Shown here piece by piece: positions 35,049 through 44,127 of a stretch of 64,000 nt of DNA (positions within the stretch are counted from its first letter, which is position 1; each line of letters begins with the position of its first letter). The DNA is taken from positions 1,042,234 through 1,106,233 of the forward strand of contig NZ_CP007129.1 in NCBI RefSeq assembly GCF_000522985.1, written 5' to 3'. The notes beneath the pieces were generated by a model. The model did not search any database and was not told where the DNA came from. It saw only the letters and a list, made by a program, of their open reading frames with translations. This stretch comes from Gemmatirosa kalamazoonensis (GTDB lineage: Bacteria; Gemmatimonadota; Gemmatimonadetes; Gemmatimonadales; Gemmatimonadaceae). The position numbers and the translations under genes were made by a program.

Positions 35049-37765
35049 GCCTCATCCGCCCCCGCGTGAGGCGGCTGTTCCGCCTCGCCGTCCGCCGCCC
35101 CGCGCTCCGCGAGCGCGACGTCGACGACGAGATCCGGCTGCACATCGACCTCCGCGCCGAGCAGCTCGTGCGCGAGGGGTGGTCACCCGAGGCGGCGCGC
35201 GTCGAGGCAGAGCGCCGCTTCGCCGCGCTGCTCGACGACGCCCGCGGACGGCTCCTCGAGGCCGCGCGCCACCGGGACACGCGCATGGGCTGGGGCGACC
35301 GACTGGAGAGCGTGCGGCACGACCTCGCGTTCGCGCTGCGGCAGCTCCGTGCCGCGCGCGCCGTCACCGCGGCGGCCGTGCTCACCATCGCGTTAGGCAT
35401 CGGCGCGAACGCGACGATGTTCGGCATCGTGGACCGGCTGCTGCTGCGGCCACCGCCGCACGTCGCCGACGCCGCGCGCGTGGCGCGGCTCTACCTCGAG
35501 CGCGGCCGCGGTGCGTTCAACAACTGGGTCGACCCGTCCGTCGGCTACCCGACGTACCGCGCGGTGCGCGACGATGCCCGCGGCTTCGCCGCCGTCGCGG
35601 CCTACTTCCCGAGCCGGTTCGTCGTCGGCGAGGGGGCGCAGGCGCGGCAGCTCCGCACCACCGAGGTCACGGGCAACTTCTTCGCGATGCTCGGCACGCG
35701 CGCGCAGGTCGGCCGCCTGCTCGGTCCCGACGACGACCGCGTCCCCTCCGGCTCGCGCGTCGTCGTGCTCGGCGACGGCTACTGGCGCCGCGTGTTCGGC
35801 GGCGATCCGGCGGCGGTCGGGCGATCGCTCGTCGTCGAGGGACAGCGCTACGTCGTCGTCGGCGTCGCGCCGCGCGGCTTCACCGGCGTCGACCTCGAGC
35901 CGGTCGATCTCTTCCTGCCGCTGTCGGCGACGTCGTGGCACATGCGCGGCCACGACTGGGCGGAGCAGCGCAACATGGCGTGGATCCGCATGGTCGGGCG
36001 GCTGCGTGCGGGCGTCACGCGCACCGACGCCGCGCGCGACGTCACCGCCGCGCTGCGCCGAGCGGTCACCGACACGAACAGCTTCGACTACCACGCGCGC
36101 GCGCTCGCCACCGGGCTCTCCGACGTGCGCGGCCTGAACGAGAGCGGTCGACGCACGAGCGGCGCCGTCGCCGCGTGGCTCACCGGCGTCGCCGCGGTGG
36201 TGCTGCTCATCGCCTGCGCGAACGTGGCGAACCTGCTGCTCGCGCGCGCCGTGCGCCGCCGCCGCGAGATCGCCGTGCGCACCGCGCTGGGCGCGGGACG
36301 GTGGCGCCTCGCGCGGCAGCTCCTCACCGAGAGCGCGCTGCTCGCCGTGTTAGGCGGCGTCCTCGGCCTCGCCGTGGCCCGATGGGGCGGGGCGCTCGTG
36401 CGCACCGCGCTGCTCCCCGACGTCGACTGGTCGCAGGGCGTGGTGAGCGCGCGCGTGCTGCTCCTCGCCGTCGGCGCGACGGCCGTCACGGCGCTGCTCA
36501 TCGGACTCGCGCCGGTGCTGCACCTCGCCTCGTCCGGCGCCGTCGCGGGGCTGCGCACGGGCGTGCGCGAGGGCGGCGGCCGGCAGGCGCGGCTCCGCGG
36601 CGCGCTGCTCGTCGCGCAGGCGGCGCTGTCGGTCGTGCTGCTCGTCGGCGCGGGGTTGTTCGTGCGGAGCCTCGACCGCATCGGTGCGCTCGACTTCGGC
36701 TACGACACGGAGCGCCTGCTGCTCGTCGATCCGTCGTTCCCCGAGGATCTGCCGATGACGGCGCGGCTCGCGGCGTACGACCGGCTGCTCGAGCGTCTGC
36801 GCCACACGCCGGGCGTCGAGCGTGCCGCGCTCGCGACGACGTCGCCGTTCTGGTCCGCCGCCGCGGGCGACCTCGCGATCCCCGGCTTCGACTCGCTCGC
36901 CGCGCTGCGCGACCAGTTCCCGCACTGGAACGCGGTGAGCGACGACTACTTCGAGACGATGGGCACGCACATCGTGCGCGGCCGCGCGCTCGCCGCCACC
37001 GACGTGCGCGGCGCGCCGCGCGTGGCGCTCGTGAACGAGGCGATGGCGCGCCGCATCTGGAAGGGCGCCGACCCGATCGGCCGCTGCCTCAAGATCGGCG
37101 GCGACACGGTGCCGTGCAGCGAGATCGTCGGCGTGGTCCGCAACACGATCGAGATGCAGCTGCGCGAGACGCCGGTGCTGCAGTACTTCTATCCGCTCGC
37201 CCAGGGCAGCTCGGGGAACTCGATGCGCGCCCTCGTCGCGCGCACGGCGCCCGGCGTGCGGCCGGCGTCGCTCGTGTCCACGCTGCGGCGCGCGCTCCGT
37301 CCCGTGGCGCCCGAGGCGCGCTACGTCGAGGTGCTGCCGTTCACCGACCGCGTCGACCCGCAGGTGCGGCCGTGGCGGCTCGGCGCCACGATGTTCACCG
37401 CGTTCGGCGCGCTCGCCCTGCTCATCGCCGCGGTGGGACTCTACAGCGTGATGGCGTACGGCGTCGCGCAGCGGCTGCACGAGATGGGGCTGCGCATGGC
37501 GCTCGGCGCGCGCGCGGCGGACGTCGTGCGGCTGCTGCTGCGGCAGGCGATGGGCGTCGTGGGGCTCGGGCTCGTGGCGGGCGGCGTCGCGGCGCTCGCC
37601 GCGGGGCACTGGGTGGCGCCGCTGCTGTTCGACGTCTCGCCGCGCGATCCGCTCGTGTTCGGCGCGGTCGCCGCGGTGCTCGCCGGCACCGCGCTCGCCG
37701 CGACCGCCGTGCCCGCGCGGCGCGCCACCCGCGCGAACCCGAGCGACGCGCTGCGGTCGGAATGA
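35045..37765 (+). CDS. ADOP permease (first of tandem pair A)
   Basis: A 906-residue ADOP permease. Residues 1-80 are the helical prefix (RERDVDDEIRLHIDLRAEQ), then a transmembrane helix (AVTAAAVLTIALGIGANATM), MacB-like periplasmic domain, three helices with the loop RRRREIAVRTALGAGRWRLA, a second periplasmic domain and three final helices. GTG start overlaps the PadR stop. The next gene is a close paralogue, with long identical stretches, so the pair arose by tandem duplication. The stop overlaps the next ATG (ATGA). Confidence 0.9.
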   Translation: MSLIRPRVRRLFRLAVRRPALRERDVDDEIRLHIDLRAEQLVREGWSPEAARVEAERRFAALLDDARGRLLEAARHRDTRMGWGDRLESVRHDLAFALRQLRAARAVTAAAVLTIALGIGANATMFGIVDRLLLRPPPHVADAARVARLYLERGRGAFNNWVDPSVGYPTYRAVRDDARGFAAVAAYFPSRFVVGEGAQARQLRTTEVTGNFFAMLGTRAQVGRLLGPDDDRVPSGSRVVVLGDGYWRRVFGGDPAAVGRSLVVEGQRYVVVGVAPRGFTGVDLEPVDLFLPLSATSWHMRGHDWAEQRNMAWIRMVGRLRAGVTRTDAARDVTAALRRAVTDTNSFDYHARALATGLSDVRGLNESGRRTSGAVAAWLTGVAAVVLLIACANVANLLLARAVRRRREIAVRTALGAGRWRLARQLLTESALLAVLGGVLGLAVARWGGALVRTALLPDVDWSQGVVSARVLLLAVGATAVTALLIGLAPVLHLASSGAVAGLRTGVREGGGRQARLRGALLVAQAALSVVLLVGAGLFVRSLDRIGALDFGYDTERLLLVDPSFPEDLPMTARLAAYDRLLERLRHTPGVERAALATTSPFWSAAAGDLAIPGFDSLAALRDQFPHWNAVSDDYFETMGTHIVRGRALAATDVRGAPRVALVNEAMARRIWKGADPIGRCLKIGGDTVPCSEIVGVVRNTIEMQLRETPVLQYFYPLAQGSSGNSMRALVARTAPGVRPASLVSTLRRALRPVAPEARYVEVLPFTDRVDPQVRPWRLGATMFTAFGALALLIAAVGLYSVMAYGVAQRLHEMGLRMALGARAADVVRLLLRQAMGVVGLGLVAGGVAALAAGHWVAPLLFDVSPRDPLVFGAVAAVLAGTALAATAVPARRATRANPSDALRSE

Positions 37766-40473
37766 TCCGCCCTCGCGTCCGACGCCTCTTCCGCCTCGCG
37801 CTGCGCCGCCCCGCGCTGCGCGAGCGCGACGTCGACGACGAGATCCGCCTGCACGTCGACCTGCGCGCCGAGCGGCTCGTGCGCGAGGGATGGACTCCCG
37901 AGGCGGCGCGCGCCGAGGCCTGGCGCCGCTTCGGCGCGCTCACCGAGGCGCGGCCGCGGCTCCTCGACGCCGCGCGCCGCCGAGACACGCGCATGACCTG
38001 GAGCGACCGGCTCGACTCCGTGCGGCAGGACGCCGCGTTCGCCGTCCGCCAGCTCCGCTCCGCGCCCGGTGTCGCGGCGGCGGCGATCGTCACGCTCGCG
38101 TTAGGCATCGGCGCCAACGCGACGATGTTCGGCGTCGTGGACCGGCTGCTGCTCCGTCCCCCCGCGCTCGTCGCCGACGCGGGACACGTGACGCGGCTGT
38201 ACATCGAGCGGCGCCGCGCGGGGTTCAACGGGCGCGTGATGCCGATGGTCTCGGCGCCCGCGTACTTCACGGTGCGCGACAGCACCCGCGCGTTCGCCGC
38301 GGTGGCGGGCTTCTTCCCCGGGCAGCACGTCGTCGGCGAGGGCGACGCGGCGCGGCAGCGGCATGTGATCGAGGCGACCGGCAACTTCTTCACGCTGCTC
38401 GGCGTGCGCCCGGCGCTCGGCCGCTTCTTCGGGCCCGACGACGATCGCGTGCCTGCCGGATCGCTCGTCGCGGTGCTCGGCGACCGCTACTGGCGCGAGG
38501 CGTACGGCGCCGACTCCGCGGTGCTCGGCCGCACGGTCGTCGTCGAGGGAGATCGCTACGTGATCGTCGGCGTCGCGCCGCGCGGCTTCAACGGCACCGA
38601 TCTCGAGCCGACCGACGTCTACGTGCCGCTGTCGACGATCGCGTACCACGCGCGCGCGCGCGACTGGTCCACCGACGGGCGCATCGCGTGGGTGCGCATG
38701 GTGGCGCGGCTGCGTCCCGGCGCGACGACGGCGCGGGCCGAACGCGAGGCGACGGCGGCGCTGCGTCTCACGGCGCCGGACACGAACGCGTTCGACTACG
38801 GCGCCCGCGTCATCGCCGCACCGGTGACCGAGGCGCACGCGCCCGTGAAGTCCGAGCGGCGCACGCGGGCGTCGATCGCCGCGTGGCTCGCCGGCGTCGC
38901 CGCGATCGTGCTGCTCGTCGCGTGCGCGAACGTCGCGAACCTCTTGCTCGCCCGCGCCGTGCGCCGCCGCCGGGAGATCGCGGTGCGCACCGCGCTGGGC
39001 GCCGGCCGGTGGCGGCTCGCGCGGCAGCTGCTGACGGAGAGCGCGCTCGTCGCGGCGTTAGGCGGCGTCGGCGGGCTGCTCGTCGCGCGGTGGGGCGGTG
39101 CCGCGGTCCGCGCGACGCTCCTCCCCGACGTCGACTGGTCGCAGGGCGTCGTGAGCGGCCGCGTGCTGCTGTTCGCGCTCGGCGCCACCACGCTCACCGC
39201 GCTGCTCACCGCGCTCGCTCCCGCGGCACACGTCGCCGCGCTCGGCGTCACCGCGGGACTGCGCACCGGCGCGCGCGACGGCGGCGGACGCCGGTCGCGC
39301 ACGCGCTCCACGCTCCTGCTCGCGCAGGCCGCGCTGTCGGTCGTGCTGCTCGTCGGCGCGGGACTGTTCGTGCGCAGCCTGCGGCGGATCGGCGCGCTCG
39401 ACTTCGGCTACGAGCCCGCGCGGCTCGTGTTCGCCGAGGCGTCGTTCCCGGACGCCGTGCCGAGTGACGTGCAGCTCGCCGCGTACGACCGCCTGCTCGA
39501 GCGGGCGCGCCGCGTGCCGGGTGTGGAGCGCGCCGCGCTGTCGACGACGAGCCCGTTCTGGTCGCTCGTCGCCGGCGACCTCACGATCCCCGGCTTCGAC
39601 TCGCTGCGGACGTTGGGCGTCGGGTTCCCGATCTACAACGCGGTGAGCGCCGACTACTTCGCGACGGCCGGCATCCGTGTCGTGCGCGGCCGGCCGATCA
39701 CCGCGGCCGACGTCGAGGGCGCGCCGAGGGTGGCGCTCGTGAACGAGGCGATGGCCCGGCGCATCTGGAAGGACGCCGACCCGATCGGGCGGTGCATGCG
39801 CATCGGCGACGAGAAGGCGCCGTGCAGCGAGATCGTCGGCGTCGTGCGCACGGTGATCAACAACGAGCTGCGCGAGCCGCCGCAGATGCAGTACTACTTC
39901 CCGCTGGCGCAGAAGCAGGCGACGAGCAGCATGCGGGCGCTCGTCGTGCGCGCCGCGCCGGGCGTGCGTCCGGCGTCGCTCGCCGCGACGCTGCGCCGCG
40001 AGCTCGCCCCGGCGGCGCCGGGCGCGCGCTACCTCGACGTGGTGCCGCTCGAGGATCGCATCGACCCGCAGGTGCGCCCGTGGCGACTCGGCGCGACGAT
40101 GTTCACGGCGTTCGGCATGCTCGCGCTGCTCATCGCGGCGGTCGGGCTGTACAGCGTCATGGCGTACACCGTCGCCCAACGGCTGCACGAGATGGGGCTG
40201 CGCATGGCGCTCGGCGCGCGCGGCCGCGACGTGACGGCGCTCGTCCTCGGCCAGGGCATGGGCGTCGCCGCGGCCGGCATCGCGCTCGGCGCCGCGGCGG
40301 CGCTCGCCGCGAGCCACTGGGTCGCCCCGCTGTTGTTCGACGTCTCCGCGCGCGACCCGCTGGTGTACCTCGCCGTCGCCGCGACGCTCGCCGCCGCGGC
40401 GCTCGTCGCCTCGCTGGTGCCCGCACGACGCGCGACACGCGTGGATCCGAGCGACGCGTTACGCAGCGAGTGA
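37762..40473 (+). CDS. ADOP permease (second of tandem pair A)
   Basis: A 903-residue paralogue of the preceding protein with the same domain order and near-identical N-terminus (RPRVRRLFRLALRRPALRERD) and cytoplasmic loop. ATG overlaps the previous stop (ATGA). Divergence is highest in the periplasmic domains, which would bind substrate or partner. Its stop is 12 bases before a CGCGGAG palindromic element and it converges on the epimerase gene. No MacB ATPase is encoded nearby. Confidence 0.9.
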   Translation: MIRPRVRRLFRLALRRPALRERDVDDEIRLHVDLRAERLVREGWTPEAARAEAWRRFGALTEARPRLLDAARRRDTRMTWSDRLDSVRQDAAFAVRQLRSAPGVAAAAIVTLALGIGANATMFGVVDRLLLRPPALVADAGHVTRLYIERRRAGFNGRVMPMVSAPAYFTVRDSTRAFAAVAGFFPGQHVVGEGDAARQRHVIEATGNFFTLLGVRPALGRFFGPDDDRVPAGSLVAVLGDRYWREAYGADSAVLGRTVVVEGDRYVIVGVAPRGFNGTDLEPTDVYVPLSTIAYHARARDWSTDGRIAWVRMVARLRPGATTARAEREATAALRLTAPDTNAFDYGARVIAAPVTEAHAPVKSERRTRASIAAWLAGVAAIVLLVACANVANLLLARAVRRRREIAVRTALGAGRWRLARQLLTESALVAALGGVGGLLVARWGGAAVRATLLPDVDWSQGVVSGRVLLFALGATTLTALLTALAPAAHVAALGVTAGLRTGARDGGGRRSRTRSTLLLAQAALSVVLLVGAGLFVRSLRRIGALDFGYEPARLVFAEASFPDAVPSDVQLAAYDRLLERARRVPGVERAALSTTSPFWSLVAGDLTIPGFDSLRTLGVGFPIYNAVSADYFATAGIRVVRGRPITAADVEGAPRVALVNEAMARRIWKDADPIGRCMRIGDEKAPCSEIVGVVRTVINNELREPPQMQYYFPLAQKQATSSMRALVVRAAPGVRPASLAATLRRELAPAAPGARYLDVVPLEDRIDPQVRPWRLGATMFTAFGMLALLIAAVGLYSVMAYTVAQRLHEMGLRMALGARGRDVTALVLGQGMGVAAAGIALGAAAALAASHWVAPLLFDVSARDPLVYLAVAATLAAAALVASLVPARRATRVDPSDALRSE

Positions 40474-40485
40474 GGGCAGTGCCGT

Positions 40486-40563
40486 CTCACGCGGAGGCGC
40501 GGAGAACGCGGAGACGACCAATTTCAATTGGTGTGCTCGGCGTTCTCCGCGCCTTCGCGTGAG
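40486..40563. repeat. Nested palindromic element, CGCGGAG family (copy 2)
   Basis: Arms 40486-40508 and 40541-40563 (CTCACGCGGAGG... and its complement) pair with one mismatch; the loop contains CAATTTCAATTGG. The element lies between the converging ADOP and epimerase genes and in fact supplies the last codons and stop codon of the epimerase. Related to the element at 16944-17022. Confidence 0.9.
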
Positions 40564-41585
40564 CTGGACAGTGCACGATCCTCCGCCGCGTAGTCGAACT
40601 GCGCCGGATCGACGGCCGGCGGGTGCGCGCGCTCCCAAGCGATCGTGCGGCCTAACGATTCGTCGCGCGATACGGGCTCCGCGTAGCCGAGCTCCGCGCG
40701 GATGCGCGAGCTGTCGGCGGCCCAGTGCTGCTCGAGGCGCCCGGGCATGCGCAGGTGCGAGGGGATCGCGTCGTCGGGGAGCACGACGAAGCGCCCGCGC
40801 CAGCCGACGGCGTCGGCGACGCGCCGCGCCCACTCCAGCTCCGTCACGCTCTCCGCTTCGGCGACGTTGTACGTGCGGCCCGTCGCGCGCGCGTCGGTGG
40901 CGGCGAGCGCGATCGCGGCGGCGACGTTCTCCACGTACCCACGCGGTCCGCGCCACGCCGCGAGGCGCTCGGGGAGCAGGATCGCCGGGCGTCCGTCGTC
41001 CATGCGCTTGAGCAGCGGGAAGAGCCGGTGCAGCCGGTCGCCCGGACCGTAGATCATCGGCAGGCGCAGCACCGTCGCCGGCAGATCCGGCGCGGCGACC
41101 ACGTTGCGCTCCACGGCCACCTTGTCGTACGCGTCGTCGAGCCAGCCGAACAGCTGCCGGAGCCGCTCGAGCTGCGCGGGCGGGTACGTCTGCGCCTGCG
41201 TGCGGAGCGCCGAGTCTTCGGTCAGCGGCACGGGCGCCAGCGGGCCGTCCTCGAGACCGTGCAGCAGCGCCGCGGCGCGGTAGACGTCCATGCTCGTGAT
41301 CGCGACGACGCGCGCCGCGTGTCCGCGAAACACCTCCACGAGCTCCGCCGCCTGCCGCCCCGAGCTGAGCACGAGGTCGATCACGACGTCCGGCGCGAAG
41401 GCGCGCAGCATCGCCGCGTGCTCGCCGAGCCGCTGCCGATCCGCCGCGACGCCGCGAACGCCGTTAGGCAGCGTCGCGCTGCTCTCCGGCCGGTGCACGA
41501 CTCCGACATCGTGTCCCACGCCCGACAGCTGCGGCAGCAGGAACCGCCCGATGAAGCCCGTACCGCCGACGACGAGGATGCGCAT
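40524..41585 (-). CDS. NAD-dependent epimerase/dehydratase family protein
   Basis: A 353-residue extended-SDR protein. Rossmann motif RILVVGGTGFIGRFLLPQL; substrate-region VVAITSMDVYRA and an ERNVV segment. A classic YxxxK catalytic pair is not obvious (AYDKVAVERN is the best candidate), so it may be an atypical or isoflavone-reductase-like member. Its last ~12 residues (SREGAENAEHTN) are encoded by one arm of the palindromic element, which supplies the stop codon; the natural C-terminus was probably a little shorter. It starts just downstream of the clpP region on the same strand, with a double palindrome between. Confidence 0.85.
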   Translation of the reverse strand: MRILVVGGTGFIGRFLLPQLSGVGHDVGVVHRPESSATLPNGVRGVAADRQRLGEHAAMLRAFAPDVVIDLVLSSGRQAAELVEVFRGHAARVVAITSMDVYRAAALLHGLEDGPLAPVPLTEDSALRTQAQTYPPAQLERLRQLFGWLDDAYDKVAVERNVVAAPDLPATVLRLPMIYGPGDRLHRLFPLLKRMDDGRPAILLPERLAAWRGPRGYVENVAAAIALAATDARATGRTYNVAEAESVTELEWARRVADAVGWRGRFVVLPDDAIPSHLRMPGRLEQHWAADSSRIRAELGYAEPVSRDESLGRTIAWERAHPPAVDPAQFDYAAEDRALSSSREGAENAEHTN

Positions 41586-41612
41586 GAAGCCTCGCTGATT
41601 GCTTCGTCTTCG

Positions 41613-41772
41613 AACCGCAGAGGGCCGCAGAGAACGGCACTACTTTTTCATCACAGAGGACACAGAGGACACAGAGGAGAACCCTTCAAGAGAGTGGGTT
41701 TCCTCTGTGTCCTCTGTGTCCTCTGTGGTTCAAATGAAAGGCTCCGCGGCCCTCTGCCGTCCTCTGCGGTCC
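41613..41772. repeat. Double nested palindrome (outer CGCAGAG, inner CACAGAGGA)
   Basis: Two palindromes are nested. The inner one has three CACAGAGGA units (41651-41684) and the inverted array (41696-41731). The outer one has CGCAGAGG-type units (41613-41638) paired with 41746-41772. The two families share the core CAGAGG. The element fills the 190-base gap between clpP and the epimerase, ending four bases before the clpP stop codon. In many other bacterial genomes such repeats are mistaken for short proteins of the type TEDTEE or VSSVSSV. Confidence 0.92.
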
Positions 41773-41775
41773 GAC

Positions 41776-42387
41776 TCACGCGACAGTCTCCAGGACTCCA
41801 CTCCCCTCCAGCACGGTGTCGATCAATCCGTACCGCAGCGCCTCCGCCGCCGAGAACCACCGGTCGCGCTCGAAGTCGCGCTCGATGCGCTCGAGCGGCT
41901 GTCCGGTGTGCTTGCCGAGCAGCTCGTAGAGCTTCGCGCGGTTGTGCAGGATCTCCTTCGCCACGATCTCGATATCGGCCGCCGCGCCGCGCTCCGCGCC
42001 GCCGCTCGGCTGGTGCATCATGATGCGCGCGTGCGGCAGCGCGGCGCGGCGCCCCTTGCGGCCCGCGGTGAGCAGGAAGCACCCCATGCTCGCGGCCATC
42101 CCCACGACGGTCGTGGACACCGGCGACGACAGGTACTGCATCGCGTCGTAGATCGCGAGCCCTGCCGACACCACGCCGCCGGGCGAGTTGATGTAGAGCT
42201 GGATCTCCTTGCCCGGCGCGTCCGACTCGAGGAACAGCAGCTGCGCGATGATGCTGTTCGCCACGTCGTCGTTCACCGGCGTGCCGAGGAACACGATGCG
42301 GTCCATGAGCAGCCGCGAGAAGATGTCGTACGTGCGCTCGCCGCGGGCGGAGCGCTCGATCACGTAGGGCACGTGCAGCGTCGACAT
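41776..42387 (-). CDS. clpP: ATP-dependent Clp protease proteolytic subunit
   Basis: A 203-residue serine protease of the ClpP family. The catalytic triad is intact: S100 in [12 protein letters not shown]125 in [11 protein letters not shown]174 in [29 protein letters not shown] is the substrate-strand motif. It forms tetradecamers and needs a Clp ATPase; none is encoded here, so it uses one from elsewhere. Unusually it is not next to tig or clpX but is the third gene of an operon with a MerR-like regulator and a beta-domain protein, suggesting that it is an accessory, induced ClpP rather than the housekeeping one. Confidence 0.95.
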   Translation of the reverse strand: MSTLHVPYVIERSARGERTYDIFSRLLMDRIVFLGTPVNDDVANSIIAQLLFLESDAPGKEIQLYINSPGGVVSAGLAIYDAMQYLSSPVSTTVVGMAASMGCFLLTAGRKGRRAALPHARIMMHQPSGGAERGAAADIEIVAKEILHNRAKLYELLGKHTGQPLERIERDFERDRWFSAAEALRYGLIDTVLEGSGVLETVA

Positions 42388-42394
42388 GGTCGCC

Positions 42395-43095
42395 TCAGGA
42401 AAGTCGGTTCTCGCCGAGCACCGTCGCGAGCGCGCGCGCCAGCTCGTGCGCCGCCTCCGCCGATCGGTGCGCCGGATGCGTCGCGGGCACCACGCACCAC
42501 GCGTCGCCCGGGAGCTGGAAGACGACCGCGGCGCCGGCCGCCGGCGGTGCGGCGGCAGCGGCGCGCCGCCCCGGCAGCGCGCGCGGCGCCTGCACCTCGT
42601 CCGGTACCGCGGGGGCGACGCACGCACCGCGTCGCGGGCGCGCGCGTCGGCCACCCGCGCGGCGAGGAACGCGACGAGCGCGGGCTCGTCGGCGTCGCGC
42701 ATCGCGGCGCGCGCCTCGGCCAGCGTCACGAGCCCGAGGTGTCCGGCGAGCCGCGCGCCGGCGATCTGCCAGAGGTGCCGCACGCCGTAGCGCGCCGCGG
42801 CGGTGCGTCCCTCGGGCGGGTCGATGACGTCCTTGCGCCGGTAGTAGTGCACGGTGTTCACCGTGAACCCCGACGCGATCGCCGGGTCGAGCCCGAGCGC
42901 CGCCACGCAGTCGCGCAGCAGCCGCACGAGATCTTCCGCGTCGAGCGGCGCCGCGGCGTCGGGGATCGCGCGCGCGCGCCACGACGCGAGCTCGTCGCGC
43001 GCGGCGCGCTCGGCGCCGGCGCGCGCCGCGTCCACGTCGTTAGGCACGGCGGCCTGCCGGGCGACGCGCGCGCCCCCGATGCGGCTCGCTCGCAC
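42395..43095 (-). pseudogene. MerR-like regulator gene with a frameshift
   Basis: From GTG 43095 the frame gives a protein with a MerR-type winged helix ([20 protein letters not shown], then [30 protein letters not shown]) up to about residue 160. At the G5 run 42611-42615 the sense of the sequence passes to another frame, which then reads [13 protein letters not shown]... [17 protein letters not shown] and ends at TGA 42395, seven bases before clpP. A single missing base (C6 to C5 on the coding strand) would explain this. It may be a real lesion, a phase-variable site or a sequencing error. As read, the product is truncated or altered after the DNA-binding part. Confidence 0.7.
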
Positions 43096-43097
43096 CG

Positions 43098-43877
43098 CTA
43101 CGGGCGCGCGAGCGGCCGCGACGGCGCGAGCCGACCGGCGAGCGGACGCGGCGCGTCGTCGGCGAGCGCCTCCTCGGTGCCGATCACGATGCGGAGCTGG
43201 ATCACCGTCGCCTCCGTCTCCAGCGGGCCGAGCGCGAACGGCGTGAACTGCTGGTCCGAGTGGCCGGTGAGCCCCGTCCCCGCCGCGCGCTCCACCGCGT
43301 CGCCGGGACCACCGCGCTCCACGGGCATGGGCGCCTCCACGTGCTGGCCGACGCCGCCGTACGCCGAAGCGCGCGGCGCGGACGGCATCTCGTTGAGTGG
43401 CGGCACCCACTCCGGCGGCCCCGCGGGGAAGCGGCTCGGCAGCCGCGGCACCCCGGGAATCGGCCGCCGTGGCGCGGTGGGCATCGCGATGCGCGGCGTC
43501 GGCTCGTCGCGGCGGTCGTGGCCGGGCAGCTCGCGGCGGAACCGCGCCTCGAGGAGGCCGAGCGAGGGATCGTCGCGTCCGCCGTCGGGGCCGAACACGC
43601 GCTCGTCCCCCTCCGCCACGACGGTGAATCGGCCGTGCTCCCCGGCGTCGACGGGGCGCTCGAGCTCCGTGGCGCTCCACGGCCCGAGCACGAGGCCCCC
43701 GGCCGTCACGCGGTGCCCGTCGAGCTTCACGTCGGCCACCGCGTACAGCGGCCCGAGATTGCGCAGGCGGATCCGGTAGACCTGCCCTGGCCGCGCGAGC
43801 ACGTGCCCCGTCTCCAGCTCCCGCACCCGGCCACTGCCGTGCGGGACCACCTCGACCGCGAAATCGCCGCTCCGCAT
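43098..43877 (-). CDS. Unknown protein with beta-rich N-terminal domain
   Basis: A 259-residue cytosolic protein. The first ~120 residues ([35 protein letters not shown] followed by [10 protein letters not shown] and [11 protein letters not shown]) resemble an uncharacterised beta-domain family found in many bacteria, in which a similar VDG loop and a Y-x-I/L-R-L-R-N motif are conserved. The middle is Pro/Arg-rich and disordered, and the end is a short beta segment ([16 protein letters not shown]). First gene of the operon with the MerR-like gene and clpP; ATG 43877 has the good site GGGAGGAG. It may be a ClpP client or a sensor for the regulator; this is inference. Confidence 0.7.
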   Translation of the reverse strand: MRSGDFAVEVVPHGSGRVRELETGHVLARPGQVYRIRLRNLGPLYAVADVKLDGHRVTAGGLVLGPWSATELERPVDAGEHGRFTVVAEGDERVFGPDGGRDDPSLGLLEARFRRELPGHDRRDEPTPRIAMPTAPRRPIPGVPRLPSRFPAGPPEWVPPLNEMPSAPRASAYGGVGQHVEAPMPVERGGPGDAVERAAGTGLTGHSDQQFTPFALGPLETEATVIQLRIVIGTEEALADDAPRPLAGRLAPSRPLARP

Positions 43878-43905
43878 CGGTCTCCTCCCGAACGAGTCGG
43901 TCTCT

Positions 43906-43935
43906 AGTCTAGCAATGGTACAATAATGGTGTCAA
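43906..43935 (-). promoter_or_regulatory. Sigma70-type promoter of the beta-protein/MerR/clpP operon
   Basis: Read on the minus strand: -35 TTGACA (43935-43930), 18-bp spacer, -10 TAGACT (43911-43906), 29 bases before the ATG. The spacer is AT-rich in a very GC-rich region and contains the direct repeat ACCATTATTGTACCATTG, 11 bp apart. A long spacer holding a repeated site is typical of MerR-controlled promoters, and the operon encodes a MerR-like protein. Confidence 0.7.
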
Positions 43936-43946
43936 TAAGGGGGGTC

Positions 43947-44109
43947 GCGCCGCGCTCGGACTCCACGTACGTGTTCTTTGAAGGACTGAAGAAGGACTAA
44001 AGAAGGACTGAAGAAGGAGAACACCAACAGTGTCGTTGGTCCTTCTTCAGTCCTCCTTCAGTCCTTCTTCAGTCCCACGAGAACTCGTACGTGGAGTCGT
44101 GAACGGCGC
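43947..44109. repeat. GGACTGAAGAA palindromic element, copy 1
   Basis: About 163 bp. The ends are inverted: GCGCC near the outer border, about eight variable bases, then GACTCCACGTACG, matched by CGTACGTGGAGTC and GGCGC at the other end. Inside each arm is a run of three 11-nt units GGACTGAAGAA. The loop is AACACCAACAGTGTCGTTGG. Two more copies flank the GxxExxY gene at 50 kb. No coding gene inside. Confidence 0.93.
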
Positions 44110-44127
44110 GCCAAAGCAGGCCTGCCG

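Noticed and set aside
35179..37761. Upstream extension of the second ADOP frame through the first ADOP gene
   Set aside because: Composition is Arg/Ala shadow; the natural start is ATG 37762, coupled to the previous stop.
41599..41760. Possible short protein reading TEDTEE / VSSVSSV
   Set aside because: It is the translation of the CACAGAGGA palindrome, a common source of false proteins.
41613..41772. CRISPR array
   Set aside because: Repeats are only 9-11 nt without unique spacers of fixed size, are arranged as inverted arrays, and there are no cas genes.
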